From Mucilaginibacter pedocola (GTDB taxonomy: Bacteria > Bacteroidota > Bacteroidia > Sphingobacteriales > Sphingobacteriaceae), in assembly GCF_002013915.1 (NCBI RefSeq), contig NZ_MBTF01000008.1, forward strand, positions 60,232 through 124,231: 64,000 bases of DNA. Direction: 5' to 3'. Numbering within the stretch: position 1 is the stretch's first letter; each line of letters starts with the position of its first letter. Positions 44,111 through 52,416 of the stretch are shown in pieces. Under the pieces are notes generated by a model. The model saw only the letters and a program-made list of their open reading frames with translations. It had not been told where the DNA came from and did no database searches. Both the position numbers and the translations under genes were made by a program.

Positions 44111-45109
44111 ATGGCAGATGTACCTTTTTTGCATGCGGTTTCGGTGAGTAAATTGTACCCGGGTACTACGGTTTCGGGTGTGCGCGAGATAAGTTTAGAG
44201 ATTACGCCCGGCAAAATAACGGCCATCATCGGCGAAAGCGGCAGCGGCAAAAGTACCCTGCTGAAAATGCTTTACGGGCTGCTATCGCCCAACGAGGGTA
44301 CCGTTTACTTTAAAGGCGAACGCATTTGGGGACCGGAAGAAAAATTGATCCCCGGGCACGACGAGATGAAGATGGTTACTCAGCACACTGATGACCTTAA
44401 CCTCTTTGCCCGCGTGTGGGACAACGTGGCCGCCATGCTGCCCAGCACCAACGTAAAGCTAAAAGAAGAAAAAACCGAGGCTGTGCTGAACCAACTGAAC
44501 ATGATGCGCCTGGCTTACAAACGGGTTGCTGACCTAAGCGGCGGCGAGAAACAACGTGTTGCCATAGCCCGTGCCATTATTACACGCCCGCAGGTTTTGT
44601 TTTTAGATGAGCCCTTTAACCAGGTAGATACCTCGTTTAGGGAGGGACTGCAGCACGATATCCGCCAGATAGTGCGCGAGAGCGGCATCACGGTAGTAAT
44701 GGTATCGCACGACCCCGCCGAAGTACTCTCTATGGCCGACGAGCTGGTGGTGATACGCGATGGTGAAATAGTAGAAAGCGGTTCGCCGAAACAACTTTAC
44801 CAAAGCCCCGCCAATTTATACACGGCCGAACTGCTGAGCAATTGCAACGTACTCACAGCCGAAGAAGCCAATATTTGCGGCGTAACCGCTACCAAAGAAG
44901 CCATTGTGGTTTACCCCGAATGGATAAGGCTGAACGCTGCCCCCGAAGCCCTGCACTGGACGGTGCGCGAAGTGCTCTTTAAAGGCTTTTACGAAGACCT
45001 GATACTCGAGCGCCGCGGCATCATCATCCGCGTAGTGAACGGCGAGAACGAGCGCTTTAAACCGGGAGATATGATAGGCATTAAGGTGAAAAAGTGGTTG
45101 GAGTATTGA
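44111..45109 (+). CDS. ABC transporter ATP-binding protein with TOBE-like end
   Basis: The 332-aa ATPase has Walker A (IGESGSGKST), signature LSGGEKQRVAIARAI and Walker B (VLFLDEPFNQVD) with the His switch in MVSHDPAEVL. After the ATPase core (about 1-240), the end from about 265 resembles a TOBE-like regulatory domain. No permease gene is adjacent, so the substrate and partner are unknown. The ATP-binding unit is of the spermidine/phosphonate or thiamine type. Confidence 0.85.
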   Translation: MADVPFLHAVSVSKLYPGTTVSGVREISLEITPGKITAIIGESGSGKSTLLKMLYGLLSPNEGTVYFKGERIWGPEEKLIPGHDEMKMVTQHTDDLNLFARVWDNVAAMLPSTNVKLKEEKTEAVLNQLNMMRLAYKRVADLSGGEKQRVAIARAIITRPQVLFLDEPFNQVDTSFREGLQHDIRQIVRESGITVVMVSHDPAEVLSMADELVVIRDGEIVESGSPKQLYQSPANLYTAELLSNCNVLTAEEANICGVTATKEAIVVYPEWIRLNAAPEALHWTVREVLFKGFYEDLILERRGIIIRVVNGENERFKPGDMIGIKVKKWLEY

Positions 45110-45276
45110 GTTTGGGGTTCATGGTAAAAGATATCGGAGCACGGTGAGGCACCATACATGGGATAAAGGGCCTCTCGCGGTTTTATTAAGCCGAACAGCT
45201 CTTTATTTCCACCGTTTTGATGTTCGCACTAAAACTAACGCAGAGCTTTAGGGTCCATTAAATTCCTGTTAAACAA

Positions 45277-45309
45277 AACGGCCCGATAAAACGCATTCAT
45301 CGGGCCGTT
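45277..45309 (-). terminator. Intrinsic terminator of the PfkB kinase gene
   Basis: AACGGCCCGAT (45277-45287) and ATCGGGCCGTT (45299-45309) form a perfect 11-base stem with an 11-base loop. T residues follow on the minus strand (from AAAC upstream). It lies 18 bases beyond the stop codon of the kinase gene. Confidence 0.8.
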
Positions 45310-45327
45310 ACTGTTATGTTAAGATAT

Positions 45328-46245
45328 TTATTTTATCTCGAAAGACGACAATTGCACAAACTGCTGCACGCGGGCGGCTACTTCTTCGTCGCTAAGGTTT
45401 TTAATTTTTTCGGTGCCGAATTTTTCTACACAGAATGATGCCAGGGCAGAGCCGAAGATGATGGCATTCTTCATGTTATTGAAGTTTACGGTACCTACTT
45501 TGGCCATGTAGCCGATGAAACCACCCGCAAACGTATCGCCTGCGCCGGTTGGGTCAAATACTTCAGCCAATGGCAGGGCAGGGGCCGAGAATATTTTATC
45601 CTCGTGGAAAAGTAATGCACCGTGCTCACCTTTTTTAATGATGAGGTATTTAGGGCCCATGGCCAATATTTTGTTAGCCGCTTTCACCAACGAGTACTCG
45701 CCAGATAACTGACGCGCTTCTGCATCGTTAATGGTTAATACGTCAACCATTTTAATGGTTTCCAGCAGATCGTCTAAAGCAATGTCCATCCAGAAGTTCA
45801 TGGTGTCCATTACGATCAGTTTAGGGCGGTTTTTAAGGCGTTTAATAACCGTTTGCTGTACCTGTGGGGTAAGGTTGCCCAGCATCAGGTATTCGCAGTC
45901 CTGGTAGCTATCAGGAATGATAGGGTCAAAATCGGCCAATACGTTTAGGTCGGTAACCAGCGTATCGCGGCTGTTCATGTCGTTATGGTATTTACCGCTC
46001 CAGAAGAATGATTTTTCGCCCTCTTTTATCTGCAAGCCTTCGGTATCGATCTTGTGCGCATTAAAATCGGCAATTTCTTCGGCGGGGAAATCATCGCCTA
46101 CTACGGCAACAATTTTCACCTTATCATAAAAGTAAGAAGCTGCCAAACCGGCGTAGGTTGCAGCGCCACCAACAATTTTATCTGTTTTACCAAAGGGGGT
46201 CTCAATTGCGTCGAACGCCACGGTACCAATAACTAACAAACTCAT
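45328..46245 (-). CDS. PfkB-family sugar/nucleoside kinase
   Basis: The 305-aa kinase from MSLLVIGTVAFDAIETPFGK has the PfkB layout: the substrate-side IVGGAATYAGLAASYF, the middle DTMNFWMD, and the ATP/anion-hole motif FDPTGAGDTFAGGFIGYM with the catalytic Asp. Sequence features fit adenosine kinase or ribokinase-like enzymes, and the exact substrate is not resolved. The start at 46245 was chosen because the upstream in-frame extension lacks family similarity. Confidence 0.85.
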   Translation of the reverse strand: MSLLVIGTVAFDAIETPFGKTDKIVGGAATYAGLAASYFYDKVKIVAVVGDDFPAEEIADFNAHKIDTEGLQIKEGEKSFFWSGKYHNDMNSRDTLVTDLNVLADFDPIIPDSYQDCEYLMLGNLTPQVQQTVIKRLKNRPKLIVMDTMNFWMDIALDDLLETIKMVDVLTINDAEARQLSGEYSLVKAANKILAMGPKYLIIKKGEHGALLFHEDKIFSAPALPLAEVFDPTGAGDTFAGGFIGYMAKVGTVNFNNMKNAIIFGSALASFCVEKFGTEKIKNLSDEEVAARVQQFVQLSSFEIK

Positions 46246-46479
46246 GCGGAAATATTTATATTTTATTTTACTGCAAATATCGCGAAAATGAATGGATAAT
46301 GAGGTATGCGCGGCGAGGGTTTTCACGTTGCAAGGCGACGGGACTTTCATGTATGATCGAAAAAGCCGATTAACGCAAGCGATAGTCTGGAATGGCTTAA
46401 TTTCCTGAAAAATTAATTCCCACATAATCAGCCACTAAGTTGCCTTTGGTTAAAATATTTGAAATTTTTGCTGAAAAAA

Positions 46480-46510
46480 TTGTGAGTTATCCGCGGAAAT
46501 GCTACTTTTG
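46480..46510 (+). promoter_or_regulatory. Promoter of tRNA-Asn
   Basis: TTG (46480-46482), a 20-base spacer and TACTTTTG (46503-46510) match the Bacteroidota consensus TTG-N-TAnnTTTG. It lies about 58 bases before the tRNA. The region 46246-46568 holds no gene. Confidence 0.75.
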
Positions 46511-46568
46511 CACACTCCAAACCGGAAAGCACTACAGATAAGTTCTGAAGTGCGAAAGAAAGGAAAAT

Positions 46569-46642
46569 TCCTGAGTAGCTCAGCCGGTTAGAGCATCTGA
46601 CTGTTAATCAGAGGGTCGCTGGTTCGAGCCCAGCCTCAGGAG
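46569..46642 (+). tRNA. tRNA-Asn (anticodon GTT)
   Basis: A complete cloverleaf can be drawn: acceptor TCCTGAG with CTCAGGA, D arm with GCTC/GAGC, anticodon stem TCTGA/TCAGA with loop CTGTTAA (anticodon GTT), variable loop, and T arm GCTGG-TTCGAGC-CCAGC. CC but not CCA follows in the DNA. It is the likely attachment site of the mobile element that begins right behind it. Confidence 0.95.
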
Positions 46643-46660
46643 CCTCAAAATCAATGATTT

Positions 46661-46690
46661 AGCCCCACTTCGGCAAGTGGGGCTTTTTTA
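46661..46690 (+). terminator. Terminator after tRNA-Asn
   Basis: AGCCCCACTT (46661-46670) pairs perfectly with AAGTGGGGCT (46675-46684) around a CGGC loop, followed by a T-run. It ends the tRNA transcript. Confidence 0.85.
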
Positions 46691-46728
46691 TTTGCATAAA
46701 ATTTGCATACTTTTTCTGTATTTGCATA
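46691..46728. repeat. Three TTTGCATA repeats next to the element end
   Basis: TTTGCATA occurs at 46691, 46702 and 46721, just beyond the tRNA terminator. Such short repeated sites at an element end could be arm-type integrase or excisionase sites. The gap 46643-46953 holds no gene. Confidence 0.45.
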
Positions 46729-46870
46729 CTAGCTCCTTCCTGCTGTATGATAGCGTTTAGCCCTATTTTGATACTTCAACAAAAACTGCCTTTTTTCTTT
46801 CTATCACTAAACTCATCATTTTCCGGCCATTAACAATACCTCTTTATTTACGCTTATTTTGATTTTCTGA

Positions 46871-46885
46871 TGTCCGAGTCGGACA
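46871..46885. promoter_or_regulatory. Perfect palindrome TGTCCGA-g-TCGGACA
   Basis: Seven-base inverted arms flank a single central base, 68 bases before the HTH gene. The site looks like an operator or excisionase site for the HTH protein or another element regulator. Confidence 0.55.
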
Positions 46886-46953
46886 ATCTCGGAGCGCTGA
46901 AACTTTGCAATCAGATAGTTTTGCCTTCATAAACGAACCTCAAAATAGCGCTT

Positions 46954-47292
46954 ATGGAAATAATAACATTTGATCAGCTACCTAAGGCAGTAAGTGAACT
47001 CTTAGAAAAAGTGTCCAAGATCGAAGATATCCTTAATCACGATCAGCAAGGCGAATCGAAAGACGATAGCTTATTCTCCATAAAACAGGCCTCTGCATTT
47101 TTGAATTTGTCGATCTCTACCATTTACGGTAAGGTCTGTCGCCGGGAGATCCCGGTAAGCAAGCAAGGTAAGAAACTCTATTTTAATAAGAGCGAGTTGC
47201 TGGAATGGATCAGAGCGGGCCGAAAAAGCACGTTGGCCGAGATCGCCGATAGCGTAAAACTTGGAAATTCACGGCGTGGACAACGCCGCTGA
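46954..47292 (+). CDS. Helix-turn-helix (excisionase-like) DNA-binding protein
   Basis: The 112-aa protein has a coiled-coil-like N-terminus (AVSELLEKVSKIEDILNHDQ). Then comes a HTH_17/MerR-type winged helix: FSIKQASAFLNLSISTIYGK, REIPVSKQGKKLYFNKSELL, EWIRAGRKST. Such proteins in Bacteroidota mobile elements act as excisionase or as regulators of the mobilization genes. It is the first gene of the element after the tRNA and stands before parA by 41 bases. Confidence 0.85.
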   Translation: MEIITFDQLPKAVSELLEKVSKIEDILNHDQQGESKDDSLFSIKQASAFLNLSISTIYGKVCRREIPVSKQGKKLYFNKSELLEWIRAGRKSTLAEIADSVKLGNSRRGQRR

Positions 47293-47333
47293 ATATTGTA
47301 ACTAATCAACGTTCCTAACTTAACGTATTTATC

Positions 47334-47939
47334 ATGGCAAAGATAATCACATTAGCACATCAGAAAGGTGGTGTAGGTAAAAGCACATTGGCTTTAAATC
47401 TCGCCCTGAGCTTTAAAGACCAGTTAAAAGTCGCATTGGTCGACGCGGACCTTCAGGGCAGTATCTATCATTTAAAAGACGATCTTCCGGGGCTGGATAT
47501 TCTTGCCCCCAATCTCATCAGCGAGATCCCCAAACTGGGCCACGACCTCATTATCGTTGATACACCACCTTATCTATCGAATCGTTTAAATGAACTCTTT
47601 AGCTACTCTGATCTGGTCCTGATACCGACCAAGGCCGGATTCTTTGATGTGATGGCCGTCAGGTCAACACTCGCCCTGGTCAAATTCGCACAGGCTCAGC
47701 AACCAAGAATAAAAGCAGGGATCGTGCTGAATATGATCAAGCCAAGGTCGGGCATTACCGCCGAGGTTACAGAGTTACTTAGAAGCCTTGGTACGCCGTT
47801 ATTGGCCACTAAGATCTATGACCGGGTAAGCCTCGCAAGGTCGCCCATGACCGGCGGGGTTATGGCCGGCACAGACCAGAAAGCGATCGAAGAGGTCACT
47901 TCACTGGCTGCGGAGGTCGTTGACCTGATCAGTGTATAA
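47334..47939 (+). CDS. ParA-family partition ATPase
   Basis: The 201-aa product has the deviant Walker A motif KGGVGKSTLALNLAL (residues 11-25), the Walker A' DTPPYLSNRLNE and the LIPTKAGFFDVMAV part. It is short, without an N-terminal HTH, so it belongs to the small type Ib-like ParA proteins that partner with small ribbon-helix-helix centromere-binding proteins. The next gene, 48177-48440, is such a candidate. The pair would help keep an excised circular form. Confidence 0.9.
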   Translation: MAKIITLAHQKGGVGKSTLALNLALSFKDQLKVALVDADLQGSIYHLKDDLPGLDILAPNLISEIPKLGHDLIIVDTPPYLSNRLNELFSYSDLVLIPTKAGFFDVMAVRSTLALVKFAQAQQPRIKAGIVLNMIKPRSGITAEVTELLRSLGTPLLATKIYDRVSLARSPMTGGVMAGTDQKAIEEVTSLAAEVVDLISV

Positions 47940-48041
47940 AACTACAAATGAACAACTCGTCAATTCTCCAAATGGAGATAACTTCAATTGCAGGACTAGG
48001 TAATTGTTCAAATACACATAGATACAATTGGAGTAATGAAC

Positions 48042-48113
48042 AAATATTCATCGCTACAAATGGGTAAATATTCAAATGTAGATATGCCGAAATATTCAAT
48101 TCGTCAAATGAAC
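48042..48113. repeat. Phased iterons AAATATTCA (24-bp period) in the parA spacer
   Basis: AAATATTCA occurs exactly at 48042, 48066 and 48090, 24 bases apart. Many related CAAWTG pieces fill the 237-base spacer (47940-48176). The regular period and its place between parA and the small RHH-like gene suggest a centromere (parS-like) or autoregulatory site. Confidence 0.65.
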
Positions 48114-48176
48114 ATATGCCGGATAATTCATTTCTGCATTTGAAGTAATGTCGAATCGTTCACAAGTCGATAGGTT

Positions 48177-48440
48177 ATGAATGATTATAAAAAAAAGCTT
48201 GGCGACCTCGCAAGTAAGATCAAGGCCGACCCTCCACGGACACCGATCCAACAGGTACAACCTGTTGATCATCCGCCCGAGGAGGCCAAGGAGGCCGAGG
48301 CTCGTTTCAATAATTGGATTCCCAGGTCTTTGAAGCGGAGACTAAAAGCTTATGCCGCTCAAAACGATGTATCGTTAAAGGAGATCACTATTAAAGCATT
48401 GGAGGGTTTCTTAGAAGAAAAGGATGGTCTTTCAAAATAA
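48177..48440 (+). CDS. Small ribbon-helix-helix-like protein, candidate ParB/ParG analogue
   Basis: The 87-aa protein has a flexible Pro/Glu-rich N-terminus (about 1-45) and a C-terminal part RFNNWIPRSLKRRLKAYAAQ, then NDVSLKEITIKALEGFLEE. This resembles the basic strand plus two helices of RHH DNA-binding proteins such as ParG-type centromere binders. It lies 237 bases after parA, behind the iterons. No motif assigns it firmly. Confidence 0.6.
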   Translation: MNDYKKKLGDLASKIKADPPRTPIQQVQPVDHPPEEAKEAEARFNNWIPRSLKRRLKAYAAQNDVSLKEITIKALEGFLEEKDGLSK

Positions 48441-48497
48441 GGAGCTTCGGTTTTGAAGATGATGATAAGGAATAGAACTGCTGTCTTTTCGCAGTTA

Positions 48498-48532
48498 GCA
48501 AGATGTACGTTTGTACCACAAACGCATCTTGC
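48498..48532. other. Long inverted repeat, candidate oriT
   Basis: GCAAGATG-TA-CGTTTGT (48498-48514), loop ACC, and ACAAACG-CATCTTGC (48518-48532) form a 15-bp stem with a 2-base bulge. It lies about 70 bases before the relaxosome accessory gene and is not followed by a T-run, so it is more like an origin of transfer than a terminator. Two AGTCGGTT pieces lie between it and the gene. Confidence 0.6.
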
Positions 48533-48603
48533 CCTTTCCCTCCAAAGTCGGTTCGGGGCCATTGGCAAACGCTCCGGAGTCGGTTTGTTTAAAACTGTTA
48601 CCA

Positions 48604-49014
48604 ATGGAAAAAGATAATGAGAACCGGTCTAAATATTTGAAGATCCGCCTTCGCCCGAGCGAGGAAGAAATACTGGACAAGCGGTATAAAAAGTCGACTT
48701 TTCAAAGCCTGAGCGAGTATGGCCGTGCCTTGTTATTGGGAAAGCCGGTCACCATTATTTACAGGGACCGGTCGATGGATGATGTATTGGAAGAACTTGT
48801 CAAGTTACGTAGAGAATTGAACTATGTCGGGAATAATCTGAACCAAGCTGTCCGTAATATCAATAGCGCACATGGCTACGCGGATAATAGATTATGGTTG
48901 GATCTCTTGAAGGTCATTAACGGAAAACTAAGCCCTTCGATAGAAAAGATCAAGGAGAGGATACATAATTATGCGGATATATGGTCGCAAAGATCGAAAG
49001 CGGGAAAAGCCTGA
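48604..49014 (+). CDS. Relaxosome accessory protein (MobC-type)
   Basis: The 136-aa product starts MEKDNENRSKYLKIRLRPSE. A ribbon-helix-helix-like start is followed by the helical part EELVKLRRELNYVGNNLNQA that is typical of MobC-type proteins, which bind oriT and help the relaxase open DNA. The start at 48604 is chosen because the long upstream version crosses the inverted repeat. It overlaps the relaxase gene by 34 bases. Confidence 0.8.
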   Translation: MEKDNENRSKYLKIRLRPSEEEILDKRYKKSTFQSLSEYGRALLLGKPVTIIYRDRSMDDVLEELVKLRRELNYVGNNLNQAVRNINSAHGYADNRLWLDLLKVINGKLSPSIEKIKERIHNYADIWSQRSKAGKA

Positions 49015-50228
49015 TGGGCGCATTGATGTATAACGAGCGCAAGGTCTCTGCCGGAAAAGCACAGCTTGTGAAAGCAAGAGGTTATGCGAAAGGGACCTCC
49101 GCGTTAAGTATGCAGGACAAATTGCAAAGGTTGACGGATCTCGCAGATCGTAACCACCGGACGAAAACCAATACGGTCCATATATCCCTGAACTTCGGTA
49201 TCGGCGAGAACCTGCCTCCGGATCGGTTGGCACATATCGCGGACGAATACATGGGACGCATCGGTTTCAGCGCACAGCCCTACCTGATATACGAACACAA
49301 AGATGCCGGGCATCCGCATATCCATATCGTCACTACAAATATCCAGGCGGACGGCAAACGTATCAGTCTGCATAATATCGGGAAATTGAGATCAGAGCAG
49401 GCAAGAAAAGCTATAGAAATGGAATTCGGGCTTCTCCGTGCCGGACATAACCCACCGGATCTTTCCATTAAGAGAGCAGAAAAGTTAAAGCCGTTGCAAT
49501 ATGGCATTTCTGATACTAAACGGGCGATCACCAATATCGTGAATGAGATCACCAAGGCCTATAAGTACACCAGCCTGCCCGAATTGAATGCTGTGCTTGC
49601 TTTGTATAACGTCACCGCCTACCGCGGAGCGAACGATTCGGTAATGCACAAGAATGGAGGATTGCAGTATTGGGCCACAAATGAGCAAGGGCAGCGGGTC
49701 GGCGTGCCTATTAAAGCAAGCAGTATCTACAAAAAGCCGACCCTTCACCTCTTGGAGCGGAGATTCAAGTTGAACGAATACTTGCGAAAGCCGTTGCGCA
49801 ATAGCTTGAAATCCCGCATCGAAAATAAGCTTAGCGCCTCGTGCTCTTTGGAGCAATTGAAGGACGGCCTGAAAAACGAGAATATCATCTTAGTAGTAAG
49901 GCAGAATGCCGATGGCCGTATTTACGGTTTGAGCTTTATCGACCTTAAAGAAAAAACAGTGTTTAATGGCAGTGACCTCGGGAAAGAATATAGTGCTTCG
50001 GCCGTTATGGCCAGGTTGAAATTCCTGGCCGCCTCCGGAGAGAACCGCCCGGCGCACCGTCCTGTTGTCGCCGCAAGTGCCGAGGTAATTTCAGCAGAGC
50101 AAAATGCGGACCGGTCAAGAGGCACTGACCTGCTGCACGAACTACTCGACCCAAATGACGGAGCCAATACCGCTGGAGATTTTGGCCCTAAGCGGAAAAA
50201 GAAGAAACGTAAAAAGTTGAACCTATAA
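48981..50228 (+). CDS. MobA-type relaxase/mobilization nuclease
   Basis: The 415-aa protein has the relaxase core in its first half. The three-His metal motif is GHPHIHIVTTN (His 111, 113, 115). The N-terminal part has GKSLMGALMYNERKVSAGKA, where Tyr residues can serve as the nicking nucleophile, and TVHISLNFG. The C-terminal half has basic regions (KRKKKKRKK at the end). It nicks oriT and leads the strand to the coupling protein. It overlaps the accessory gene and precedes the T4CP by 10 bases. Confidence 0.9.
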   Translation: MVAKIESGKSLMGALMYNERKVSAGKAQLVKARGYAKGTSALSMQDKLQRLTDLADRNHRTKTNTVHISLNFGIGENLPPDRLAHIADEYMGRIGFSAQPYLIYEHKDAGHPHIHIVTTNIQADGKRISLHNIGKLRSEQARKAIEMEFGLLRAGHNPPDLSIKRAEKLKPLQYGISDTKRAITNIVNEITKAYKYTSLPELNAVLALYNVTAYRGANDSVMHKNGGLQYWATNEQGQRVGVPIKASSIYKKPTLHLLERRFKLNEYLRKPLRNSLKSRIENKLSASCSLEQLKDGLKNENIILVVRQNADGRIYGLSFIDLKEKTVFNGSDLGKEYSASAVMARLKFLAASGENRPAHRPVVAASAEVISAEQNADRSRGTDLLHELLDPNDGANTAGDFGPKRKKKKRKKLNL

Positions 50229-50238
50229 CAGCAAGATC

Positions 50239-52188
50239 ATGCAAACCGGAGAAAATGAACAAGCGCTCAGGAAGATCATCGATTTTACAAGGTCCCTGGC
50301 CATCATCGTATTGGTCCTACACTTTTATTTTAACTGTTACCTCGCCTTTAGTGATTTGGGGTTGACCTACCAGGTGGTCGACAGAATATTAGGTACCATC
50401 GGTCGTTTAGGGATCTTTAAGAGTTCTCTGGCCGCGAAAACTTCTTCCGCAGCATTACTGCTCATCTCGCTAATTGGAACAAAGGGCAAGAAAACGGAGG
50501 GCCTTAAATGGCCGTCGGCTTGGGTTAAAACCTTGGCCGGGATCGTCCTCTATTATGGAAGTTCGCTGATCGACCGGACGCATCTGGGGCCACTTACTGC
50601 GGCATGGGCCTACATACTGATGACCACGACAGGCTTCCTGTTATTCCTTGCCGGTACCAGTATGATGTACAGGATCATCGATGTTAACCTGGCCAAAGAC
50701 ATCTTCAATACAGAAAACGAATCATTCCCCCAGGAAGAGCGCTGGTTAGAGAACGAATACTCGATCAATCTGCCTGCAAAATACCGCTTTAAAGGTAAAC
50801 TCCGCGGCAGTTGGATCAATGTGGTCAATCCGTTCCGCGGGTCATTGGTCATGGGTACGCCGGGAGCAGGTAAATCCTATTTCGTGATCCGCCATATCAT
50901 AACCCAACATATCAAAAAAGGATTTGCCATGTTCCTCTACGACTTTAAATACGATGACCTCACCAGGATCGCGTACAATACCTTGCTGAACCATAACAAA
51001 GGGTACAAGGTCAAGCCAAAATTCTATGTCATTAATTTTGAGGACCTGAACCGATCGCACCGGTGTAATCCATTGGACCCGGCCAATATGAATGACATCA
51101 CAGATGCCATGGAATCTTCACGTACCTTTATGCTGGGTTTGAACCGGGAATGGATTAAAAAGCAGGGCGATTTCTTTGTAGAATCCCCGATCAATTTCCT
51201 GACAGCGCTGATCTGGTTCCTACGAAAGTATGAGAACGGAAAGTACTGCACACTTCCTCATGCGATCGAATTGGCACAGGTAGAGTACGAAAGCCTTTTT
51301 CCGCTTTTAAAAAAAGAGCCGGAGATAGAAGTACTGATCAACCCATTTATTTCTGCCTGGCAAAATGAAGCGTATGATCAATTGGAAGGCCAGATCGCTA
51401 GTGCCAAGATCAGTATGGCCAGGCTGGTCTCACCATCTCTTTATTACGTGCTCTCCGGGAACGACTTTTCTCTGGACCTGAATGACCCAGCGGATCCCAA
51501 GATCATTTGTATGGGTAACGACCCGATGAAACAGCAAGTTTACGGCGCGGTCCTTAGCTTGTATATTTCTCGTACGATCAAGCTTGTCAATCAAAAAAAC
51601 AAGCTAAAGTGCAATCTGATCTTTGATGAGTTCCCGACCATCTACTTCAATAATATCGATAGCCTCATCGCTACCGCCCGATCAAATAAAGTAGCGACCA
51701 CGCTGGCCGTGCAAGACCAAAGCCAGCTAAAAAAGGACTACGGCCGTGAACAGGCAGAGGTCATCATGAATATCGTCGGCAATATCATTTCGGGGCAGGT
51801 CAGCGGCGATACCGCTAAGCAATTAAGCGAACGGTTCGGCAAGATCGTGCAGGAGCGCCGCAGCCTTACGATCAATAGCCAGGATACCTCTGTGGGCAGG
51901 TCGACCCAATTAGATTTTGCTGTACCTGCTTCTAAGATCGCGACGCTTTCATCCGGGGAGTTCGTGGGGCTTGTTGCCGACGACCCCGGCGACAAGATCG
52001 ATCTGAAGGTCTTTCATAACCAGGTCATCAATGACCACGATGCCATCAAAAGTGAAGAGGCTGCATATAAGGAGCTTCCCGCGATAAGGAAAATAGACGG
52101 AGACATGATCATGTCCAATTATTTAAGCATCAAAAGCGACATCGGCCTGATCCTTGCGAAAGAGCTGCGAACGGAAGAAGGCCAATGA
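50239..52188 (+). CDS. VirD4/TraG-type coupling protein
   Basis: The 649-aa protein has about three N-terminal membrane helices (about 20-40, 70-90 and 115-140), then an ATPase domain. Walker A is MGTPGAGKSYF (residues 205-215) and Walker B is LIFDEFPTIYF, followed by ATARSNKVATTLAVQDQSQL. It pumps the relaxase-bound strand into the mating channel. No further tra or mating-pair genes lie in the window. It may use another element's machine, as mobilizable elements do. Confidence 0.92.
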   Translation: MQTGENEQALRKIIDFTRSLAIIVLVLHFYFNCYLAFSDLGLTYQVVDRILGTIGRLGIFKSSLAAKTSSAALLLISLIGTKGKKTEGLKWPSAWVKTLAGIVLYYGSSLIDRTHLGPLTAAWAYILMTTTGFLLFLAGTSMMYRIIDVNLAKDIFNTENESFPQEERWLENEYSINLPAKYRFKGKLRGSWINVVNPFRGSLVMGTPGAGKSYFVIRHIITQHIKKGFAMFLYDFKYDDLTRIAYNTLLNHNKGYKVKPKFYVINFEDLNRSHRCNPLDPANMNDITDAMESSRTFMLGLNREWIKKQGDFFVESPINFLTALIWFLRKYENGKYCTLPHAIELAQVEYESLFPLLKKEPEIEVLINPFISAWQNEAYDQLEGQIASAKISMARLVSPSLYYVLSGNDFSLDLNDPADPKIICMGNDPMKQQVYGAVLSLYISRTIKLVNQKNKLKCNLIFDEFPTIYFNNIDSLIATARSNKVATTLAVQDQSQLKKDYGREQAEVIMNIVGNIISGQVSGDTAKQLSERFGKIVQERRSLTINSQDTSVGRSTQLDFAVPASKIATLSSGEFVGLVADDPGDKIDLKVFHNQVINDHDAIKSEEAAYKELPAIRKIDGDMIMSNYLSIKSDIGLILAKELRTEEGQ

Positions 52189-52416
52189 TCTACAACCAGG
52201 GGTGGTAAAAGGTGGTGGGGTTTTTACCCTTTTTGATAGCTAACGGCCGCTTTCTACAAGCAGCTGTAGTTCTAAAGATCATTAGGTTATATGATCGTTG
52301 ATGCGTAGTAAACCGTTCCGGCGTACAACTATTTTACAACTGTTCCGGCCTGATCTATTGGCGTTACTTTACAATACCGGCCTGCTCAATGGCAGAACGC
52401 ATAATAAAGTGCCCCA
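52189..52416 (+). promoter_or_regulatory. Leader region of the LanKC-like gene with direct repeats
   Basis: This 228-base gap holds no gene. Two similar pieces, TTTACAAC-tg-TTCCGGCCTG (about 52333-52352) and TTTACAA-ta-CCGGCCTG (about 52368-52384), are followed by 'tctattgg' and 'tcaatgg'. They may be binding sites for a regulator of the LanKC operon. Confidence 0.4.

Noticed and set aside
47940..48176. CRISPR-like array in the parA spacer
   Set aside because: Repeats are only 9 bases with 15-base gaps and no cas genes are nearby, so a partition site fits better.
48498..48532. Inverted repeat as terminator of the RHH-like gene
   Set aside because: No T-run follows the stem, and position before relaxosome genes fits oriT better, though not proven.
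52189..52416. Precursor peptide upstream of LanKC
   Set aside because: Only very short frames exist here, such as a 16-codon one overlapping the LanKC start. None has a leader or Cys/Ser pattern.
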